Part shown: piece after piece, positions 5,801 to 10,000 of the stretch
Layout: the number at the start of each line of letters is the position of its first letter
Position numbering within the stretch: the stretch's first letter is position 1
Origin: Methanospirillum hungatei
Lineage (GTDB): Archaea; Halobacteriota; Methanomicrobia; Methanomicrobiales; Methanospirillaceae
NCBI RefSeq assembly: GCF_020216685.1
Contig: NZ_JAIWNS010000072.1
Coordinates: 1-10,000 of the forward strand
DNA: 10,000 nt
Direction of reading: 5' to 3'
Notes under the pieces: generated by a model
What the model was told of the DNA's origin: nothing
Databases searched by the model: none
The model's input: the letters and a program-made list of their open reading frames with translations, nothing else
Translations under genes and position numbers: made by a program

Positions 5801-7087
5801 ATGAACATAGCATATCAGCCCCCTGAAAAGAAGAGAAGTGCCCTGTTTCTTCCGAAAGAAGAATGGGTCAAAGCGCTCTCAGGTCGCCGGATATGCATCA
5901 GAACCTTTGGTTGTGCATACAATGTCGGGGATTCTGATCTCCTGGCATCGGTTCTCACAGCCAATGGTTCGGTGATAGTATCAGATCCCGATCTGGCGGA
6001 GGTGATGATCATCAACACCTGTATCGTCATCGCCTCAACCGAGCGGAAGATGCGAAAGGAGATCTCATCGTACCCGGACCATGAGGTATATGTGACCGGG
6101 TGTCTTCCACTGGCACTGCCCGAAAGCCTTCAGGACAATACCCCTGTGAAACTCATACATCCTGATTCTATTCACCAGGCAGCAGCGACTGTTCCTTATG
6201 TTCAGAAAGGGCCGGTATCAGTGGTCCAGATTGGCCCTGGTTGTGTCGGATCATGCTGGTATTGTATCACCCGCTGCGCCCGGGGATCAATCAGGAGTAA
6301 TCCCCCTCAGGAGATCCATACCCATATTGCCAGGTGTGCCAGGGGGGGAGCCGTTGAGATCCGCCTTGCCGGACAGGACCTCTCTGCATACGGGCATGAC
6401 ACCGGTCAATGGACCCTTGCCACTCTTCTTGAGGGCATGCCTGCTCTGCCAGATACATCCCGAATCCGTCTTGGGATGATGAACCCGGCAACCCTGAAGC
6501 CGATTGCACAGGAAGTCGCACGGGCCATGAAAACCGGGCCGTTCTTTTCATTTCTTCATCTGCCCATCCAGTCCGGATCTGATCATGTGCTTGACCTGAT
6601 GGGACGCGGATACACGGTGGCTGATGTTCAGAATATCATCGATATCTTCAGAGCAGAGATGCCAGACATCACCATCGCTACCGATATCATCACCGGGTTT
6701 CCTGGTGAGACGGACGATAACCATGAAGAGACTGTGCGTCTGATCCGCCGGATCGCTCCGGGGATGGTGAACGTGACACGATATTCATGGCGGCCCGGTA
6801 CCGGAATGAGCAGGGAACATGAACTCCCTGACCGGATACGAAAAGACCGGTCGCGTGCGATCATCCGTGAATCCTATACCCTGTTCCAGAAGGCCAATGA
6901 GAAGAAGAGGGGGACAGTAATGAGAGTAATCCCGACTGAACAACTCAAACCAGGTTCAGTCATGGCTCGTTCCGGAAGGTATGAAGGGGTGGTAATCAGG
7001 GAAGAGTGTCAGCTGGGCATACCCTGCAGGGTGACGATCACCGGTTCTACTCCCCATTATCTCATCGGTGAAGTGGTCAGGGACTGA
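5801..7087 (+). CDS. tRNA N6-threonylcarbamoyladenosine(37) methylthiotransferase (archaeal MiaB-like/CDKAL1 type)
   Basis: Radical-SAM iron-sulfur enzyme expected to add a methylthio group to t6A37 of tRNAs reading ANN codons, giving ms2t6A. Counting from ATG 5801 (428 residues), an N-terminal UPF0004 domain carries the three second-cluster cysteines Cys38 (FGCAYN), Cys74 (NTC) and Cys101 (VTGC). The radical-SAM motif CVGSCWYC (Cys148, Cys152, Cys155) follows, with ARGSIRS after it as in the archaeal/CDKAL1 group. The barrel includes HLPIQSGSDHVLDLMGRGY (253-271) and TDIITGFPGETD (294-305). A TRAM domain occupies about 375-428. An extra Cys159 stands where relatives I recall usually have Phe or His. 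ATG 5783 would add six residues (MVRAVP) but lacks a Shine-Dalgarno sequence, so 5801 is preferred. The gene is divergent from nadX. The tRNA-Ile(GAT) in this window has A37 and is a plausible t6A-bearing tRNA. Confidence 0.92.
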   Translation: MNIAYQPPEKKRSALFLPKEEWVKALSGRRICIRTFGCAYNVGDSDLLASVLTANGSVIVSDPDLAEVMIINTCIVIASTERKMRKEISSYPDHEVYVTGCLPLALPESLQDNTPVKLIHPDSIHQAAATVPYVQKGPVSVVQIGPGCVGSCWYCITRCARGSIRSNPPQEIHTHIARCARGGAVEIRLAGQDLSAYGHDTGQWTLATLLEGMPALPDTSRIRLGMMNPATLKPIAQEVARAMKTGPFFSFLHLPIQSGSDHVLDLMGRGYTVADVQNIIDIFRAEMPDITIATDIITGFPGETDDNHEETVRLIRRIAPGMVNVTRYSWRPGTGMSREHELPDRIRKDRSRAIIRESYTLFQKANEKKRGTVMRVIPTEQLKPGSVMARSGRYEGVVIREECQLGIPCRVTITGSTPHYLIGEVVRD

Positions 7088-7090
7088 TCA

Positions 7091-7109
7091 GACTTTTCTT
7101 TGCCTTTCC
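7091..7109 (+). terminator. Pyrimidine-rich putative terminator after the methylthiotransferase gene
   Basis: Just after the TGA (7085-7087) comes GACTTTTCTTTGCCTTTCC, which is T/C-rich with no stem-loop, of the kind that can end archaeal transcripts. It is weaker than a pure T run, so read-through into the next gene is quite possible. Confidence 0.25.
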
Positions 7110-7129
7110 GGATGACCTATATACTCATC

Positions 7130-7657
7130 ATGGAAGAGATCATTGAACTGGGTTTTAACCGGCTGGTTGAGGTCATAAACCTGCATGATTCATCAATAGA
7201 TGCCTATTCGAAGGAAATACGCAACCTTGATGCAGAACTCCTCGGCAGAATGGCCGCACAGGTTACCGGAGTCATTGCAAAAACCGGTATCGAACTACTT
7301 GAAAAAGGAAAGAAAGACAACCAGGGTGAGATCTATGATCCCCGGCATTATCCAAAGAAGATGATAATCCTGGGAAAGAGTGCCGACCCGATGCCATACC
7401 GGCCTGATAACATGTCCAGGGCCGTTCAGGACCAGTTCTGTCTTCTCGGCGAGGACGGGAAATTCTATGAGATCATGTACAGTGCTGATGATCTGGTAAT
7501 CGACTCATATCTTGCAGAGATTACGCCACGCCAGGTTATCGAGCTGTACGGATATGAAGCTATGTTCATGCTATACAAAGCAATGCAGCAATACCTGCAT
7601 AACCAGGAAGAACTGCTCTCTGCCCTGGAAAAGACACTGAACTTTATCCGATCATAA
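7130..7657 (+). CDS. Conserved-looking small soluble protein of unknown function
   Basis: I do not recognise this protein. From ATG 7130 it has 175 residues, no signal peptide and no membrane segment. Residues 1-62 look mainly helical (EIIELGFNRLVEVINLHDSS, then KEIRNLDAELLGRMAAQVTG). The middle (about 63-118) is a mixed region rich in Pro, Asp and Tyr, with YDPRHYPKKMIILGKSADP and the short sheet-like QFCLLGEDGKFYEIMYSADD. The C-terminus (about 133-172) is again helical and could form a coiled coil. Other starts in frame are ATG 7112 and TTG 7100; none has a clear Shine-Dalgarno. A CTATATAC at 7118-7125 lies too close to 7130 to be its TATA box, so the gene is probably read through from the methylthiotransferase 42 bp upstream. 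It ends 6 bp from the convergent membrane-protein gene. Confidence 0.7.
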   Translation: MEEIIELGFNRLVEVINLHDSSIDAYSKEIRNLDAELLGRMAAQVTGVIAKTGIELLEKGKKDNQGEIYDPRHYPKKMIILGKSADPMPYRPDNMSRAVQDQFCLLGEDGKFYEIMYSADDLVIDSYLAEITPRQVIELYGYEAMFMLYKAMQQYLHNQEELLSALEKTLNFIRS

Positions 7658-7663
7658 GATCGG

Positions 7664-8155
7664 CTATTTTCCTTTCCAACCAAACAATGGGAACATCGGT
7701 TTGAACGGATCCTGTTCTGGCTCAAACTTCCCCAGGCTGAAGGCCTTACTTTTCCGGGGGCTGTCCTGAACCTGATATGTCACTTCGACGATGAGAGACT
7801 GAACCATCTTCGGAAGGGTCAGACGTGCCGGTGTGTCAGGTTCAAGACGGTCTATATGCCAGGGTTCATCAATACCGGCCGCTGTTATCTCCAACTTCTC
7901 TGCAGCGCTCGTTCCGGCGTTTTCCAGGATGATCTCCCGGTGATTTGGAGACAGATCAGCCAGAATCAGAGGACGGGCGTTTTTTGCTGCATCAAGAGAT
8001 ATCATGGCACTGAGCAGCAGGGTTGCTGATATTATAACGACAATACCGGCCAGAATCTGGTGGTTCATGGAATACAAAAGGAGCGTGAGCCCTGATCCTG
8101 CAAGTGCGATGAGAAGGATGTGATACTGCTTTGAATTGAATGGTAGAGACAACAT
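7664..8155 (-). CDS. Small two-helix membrane protein with a C-terminal beta-rich (Ig/CARDB-like) domain
   Basis: A 163-residue protein of unknown function. Two hydrophobic helices at about 11-30 and 34-54 are joined by a three-residue turn (NHQ), forming a membrane hairpin. A beta-rich region follows at about 62-141. The pattern REIILENAGTSAAEKLEITAA (73-93), then RLEPDTPARLTLPK and LIVEVTYQVQD, resembles the immunoglobulin-like or CARDB-type domains of archaeal envelope proteins. The tail is rich in Pro and Phe with Trp160. Charged residues flank both outer ends of the hairpin, so both termini may be cytoplasmic, which would be odd for an Ig-like domain. The ATG at 8153-8155 is only 10 nt after the tRNA-Ile 3' end on the same strand. 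There is no Shine-Dalgarno and no TATA box in reach, so it appears to be co-transcribed with the tRNA. Confidence 0.7.
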   Translation of the reverse strand: MLSLPFNSKQYHILLIALAGSGLTLLLYSMNHQILAGIVVIISATLLLSAMISLDAAKNARPLILADLSPNHREIILENAGTSAAEKLEITAAGIDEPWHIDRLEPDTPARLTLPKMVQSLIVEVTYQVQDSPRKSKAFSLGKFEPEQDPFKPMFPLFGWKGK

Positions 8156-8165
8156 AAAACAGAAA

Positions 8166-8239
8166 TGGGCCCGATGCGATTCGAACGCATGACCTCCCGG
8201 TTATCAGCCGGGTGCACCACCTGGCTATGCTACGGGCCC
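8166..8239 (-). tRNA. tRNA-Ile(GAT)
   Basis: The 74-nt minus-strand sequence folds as a complete cloverleaf. The acceptor stem GGGCCCG/CGGGCCC has seven perfect pairs. The D-arm has stem GCAT/GTGC and the GG of the loop. The anticodon stem is CCCGG/CCGGG around the loop CTGATAA. The variable loop is AGGTC, and the T-arm is ATGCG-TTCGAAT-CGCAT. The anticodon GAT (plus-strand 8203-8205) reads isoleucine codons ATC and ATT. Position 37 is A, as needed for t6A. The discriminator base is A at 8166. No CCA is encoded and there is no intron. A TATA-like element lies about 33 nt upstream. The gene is followed closely by a small membrane protein gene on the same strand. Confidence 0.96.
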
Positions 8240-8267
8240 GAGGCTCTTATCAGGTGGATCCCGCTCG

Positions 8268-8278
8268 TTAATAATACT
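8268..8278 (-). promoter_or_regulatory. Putative TATA box for tRNA-Ile (and perhaps the downstream membrane-protein gene)
   Basis: The minus strand reads AGTATTATTAA, centred about 33 nt upstream of the mature tRNA 5' end. With the usual archaeal spacing, transcription would begin about 6-8 nt before the mature end, leaving a short leader for RNase P to remove. It is the only AT-rich box on this strand before the tRNA. Confidence 0.5.
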
Positions 8279-8291
8279 TGTGATGCCTCCC

Positions 8292-8336
8292 GAACAGCCT
8301 GATGACAAGAACAGAACATGACTCATATCAGAACAG
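8292..8336 (+). repeat. Cluster of GAACAG/GAACAT direct repeats upstream of iorA
   Basis: GAACAG occurs at 8292-8297, 8309-8314 and 8331-8336, and GAACAT at 8314-8319, sharing its G with the second copy. Pair spacings 8292 to 8309 and 8314 to 8331 are both 17 bp. The last copy ends three bases before the iorA TATA box, a position from which a bound regulator could block or recruit transcription factors. The repeats are short, so chance cannot be excluded. Confidence 0.35.
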
Positions 8337-8338
8337 GC

Positions 8339-8348
8339 AATATACATA
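8339..8348 (+). promoter_or_regulatory. Putative TATA box for iorA
   Basis: AATATACATA, centred about 28 nt upstream of the iorA ATG at 8372, with no Shine-Dalgarno sequence between. This predicts a leaderless or near-leaderless iorA transcript. Confidence 0.5.
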
Positions 8349-8371
8349 GAAAATTAGATCCGGGTTTCTAT

Positions 8372-10000
8372 ATGGTTGTTCAATATCTCCTGGGAAATGA
8401 GGCGATTGCGCATGGATGCCTTGAAGCAGCCGTCGATGTCGCCTGTGGATATCCGGGTACGCCCTCTTCTGAGGTGATTGATACCCTGCGGATGGACCCT
8501 GACCGCGCCTGTAAGGTCGAATGGTCAGTAAATGAGAAAGTAGCGTTCGAAGAGGCACTTGCGGTTTCATGGTGTGGTCTTCGGGCTATCTGCACGATGA
8601 AGCATGTCGGCCTCAATGTTGCTGCAGATCCCCTTATGACATCGGCGTATACCGGGACAAAAGGAGGATTTGTCATCCTGACCGCCGACGATCCCTATGC
8701 CCATTCATCACAGAATGAACAGGACAGCCGGTGTTATGCCAGATTTGCACGGATACCCTGCCTGGACCCCTCAACGTTGCAGGAAGCTCATGACATGGTT
8801 CGGGATGCATTCGCCCTCTCTGAAGAGTTCTCTCTCCCGGTTATGTTCCGCCCGACGACCCGGATTTGTCACTCGAAAAGTGATGTAAATCTGGGCGATG
8901 TCGCTGTTTCTGATCGGACCGCATCATTTGAGAAAGATGTCAGGCAGTATGTGGTCATCCCCGCGCATACCCGTATTCTTCACCAGAAGCTGAACCAGAA
9001 ACAGCCCGCATTAAAGAAACGGCTCGTAGAACTCGGGTACAACCGATATGAACTGAAAGGGAAGACGGCCGTTATCTGTGGCGGAGTCGGGGCATCATAT
9101 GTCAGGGAGGTTATCGGTCCGGATGTGTCTGTCGCGATAATCGGTGCATATCCAATTGATGAGGACTGGCTCAGGGAGTTTATCAGTCATCATGAGAAGG
9201 TGATGGTGATCGAAGAGCTCTCACCGGTCATTGAAGAGGTCGCACGACAGGTCAGTGGAATCATCCCGGTATTAGGAAAGATGAGCGGCCATGTCCCGTA
9301 CGAAGGGGAACTTGCCCCTGACCGGGTTGCAGGGTACCTGAAGGCTGCGGGATTTGCAATATCGGTCACCTACCAACCGGCAGCAGCGCCGGCTTCACTT
9401 CCGGTACGGCCGCCTATCCTGTGTGCCGGATGTATGCACCGGACCGCGATGTATGCCATGAAAAAGGTCTTTCGGGATGCGATATTCCCAAGTGACATCG
9501 GCTGTTACACCCTTGGTATCCAGTTGGGAACAGTCGACACGACCATCTGTATGGGTGCTTCTATAACGGTAGCCTCCGGGATGTCTCTTGCCGGAGAGAA
9601 ACGGGATATCGTCTGCACGATTGGTGACTCAACCTTCCTCCATACCGGAATACAGGGGCTCATCAATGCGGTATACAATGGCGCAAACATAACAGTGGTC
9701 ATCCTTGACAACCGGATCACGGCGATGACCGGACACCAGCCAAATCCGACGACCGGTCTGACTGCATGCGGTGTTGCAACCCCGGCAGTCTCAATTGAAG
9801 CAATCTGTCGTGCCAGTGGTGCAACTTTTGTCGAGACGGTCAGCCCGAATGACCTGGTCACCTTCATCGATGTCCTAAAGGCAGCAAAAGCCCTTCCCGG
9901 GGTAAAGGTCATCATCGCACGCCAGCCCTGTGTAATATCTGAAAAGCGGGCAAAAATTGTTCGTGGCCGCTACACCGTTTACCAGGATCGGTGCATCGGG
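8372..10000 (+). CDS. iorA: Indolepyruvate:ferredoxin oxidoreductase, alpha (large) subunit, 3'-truncated by the window edge
   Basis: TPP- and iron-sulfur-dependent enzyme that oxidatively decarboxylates aryl pyruvates to aryl-acetyl-CoA with ferredoxin as acceptor. In methanogens it can also run in reverse for aromatic amino acid synthesis from aryl acetates. The first 543 residues are visible; family members have about 600-650. The N-terminal pyrimidine-binding-like domain begins YLLGNEAIAHGCLEAA and contains GYPGTPSSEV (26-35). The central domain spans about 190-330. The TPP domain has CAGCMHR (351-357), DIGCYTLG (375-382), the Mg/TPP motif GDSTF...LDN (418-447) and ITAMTGHQPNP (449-459). 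The window ends at RCIG, which is the start of the first CxxCxxC of the C-terminal ferredoxin domain. The ATG at 8372 has a TATA box about 28 nt upstream and no Shine-Dalgarno. The small subunit iorB would be expected downstream, outside the window. Confidence 0.95.
   Translation, partial: MVVQYLLGNEAIAHGCLEAAVDVACGYPGTPSSEVIDTLRMDPDRACKVEWSVNEKVAFEEALAVSWCGLRAICTMKHVGLNVAADPLMTSAYTGTKGGFVILTADDPYAHSSQNEQDSRCYARFARIPCLDPSTLQEAHDMVRDAFALSEEFSLPVMFRPTTRICHSKSDVNLGDVAVSDRTASFEKDVRQYVVIPAHTRILHQKLNQKQPALKKRLVELGYNRYELKGKTAVICGGVGASYVREVIGPDVSVAIIGAYPIDEDWLREFISHHEKVMVIEELSPVIEEVARQVSGIIPVLGKMSGHVPYEGELAPDRVAGYLKAAGFAISVTYQPAAAPASLPVRPPILCAGCMHRTAMYAMKKVFRDAIFPSDIGCYTLGIQLGTVDTTICMGASITVASGMSLAGEKRDIVCTIGDSTFLHTGIQGLINAVYNGANITVVILDNRITAMTGHQPNPTTGLTACGVATPAVSIEAICRASGATFVETVSPNDLVTFIDVLKAAKALPGVKVIIARQPCVISEKRAKIVRGRYTVYQDRCIG

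Noticed and set aside
7100..7129. Extended N-terminus (from TTG 7100 or ATG 7112) for the unknown soluble protein
   Set aside because: Neither has a Shine-Dalgarno, the extra residues come from a pyrimidine-rich stretch and a TATATA-like run, and ATG 7130 gives a cleaner helical start. Not fully excluded.
9505..9915. 136-codon minus-strand open frame inside iorA
   Set aside because: It lies wholly antisense to the strongly conserved TPP-binding part of iorA and shows no recognisable domain.
1..10000. CRISPR array, insertion sequence, prophage or defence island
   Set aside because: Reading through the window I saw no spaced direct repeats, transposase, integrase or terminal inverted repeats. 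The tRNA gene has no adjacent integrase or partial tRNA copy that would mark an attachment site.

Overview
The window looks like chromosomal DNA of a methanogenic archaeon, most likely a member of the Methanomicrobiales (Methanospirillum-like). This rests on remembered family resemblance, not on a search. The evidence is archaeal gene content: nadX-nadA-nadC, a CDKAL1/archaeal-type tRNA methylthiotransferase and indolepyruvate:ferredoxin oxidoreductase. There are also a tRNA gene without an encoded CCA, TATA boxes about 25-33 nt upstream of starts, several apparently leaderless genes, and Shine-Dalgarno sequences of the GGTGA type. Base composition looks moderate. Genes are tightly packed: no gene-free stretch exceeds about 132 bases, and three convergent gene pairs abut or overlap at their stop codons.

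Left part (1-3248), an envelope-oriented region. It starts with the C-terminal end of a phospholipase D-superfamily protein that carries a C-terminal membrane anchor. Convergent to it is a two-gene minus-strand unit: a thioredoxin-fold lipoprotein (CPGC active site) followed by a CcdA-type transmembrane thiol-disulfide carrier. Next come a lone GntP-family permease (minus strand) and a small membrane-anchored OB-fold protein (plus strand).

Middle part (3232-7657). A minus-strand operon nadX-nadA-nadC, with 4-bp overlaps at both junctions, encodes the whole route from aspartate to nicotinate mononucleotide in pathway order. Aspartate dehydrogenase (NadX) takes the place of aspartate oxidase (NadB). 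It is divergent from a radical-SAM tRNA methylthiotransferase, which is followed by a small soluble protein of unknown function.

Right part (7664-10000). A minus-strand tRNA-Ile(GAT) gene is followed after 10 nt by a small membrane protein gene that seems to have no promoter of its own. Divergent from the tRNA is iorA, the large subunit of indolepyruvate:ferredoxin oxidoreductase. It runs off the right edge at the start of its C-terminal ferredoxin domain. Three GAACAG copies plus one GAACAT lie just upstream of its TATA box.

Most of this is ordinary housekeeping content. I see no CRISPR array, insertion sequence, phage gene or clearly new multi-gene system. The points most worth a second look are the CcdA/CPGC-lipoprotein relay, the tRNA-mRNA dicistron, the repeat cluster in front of iorA, and the orphan GntP permease.
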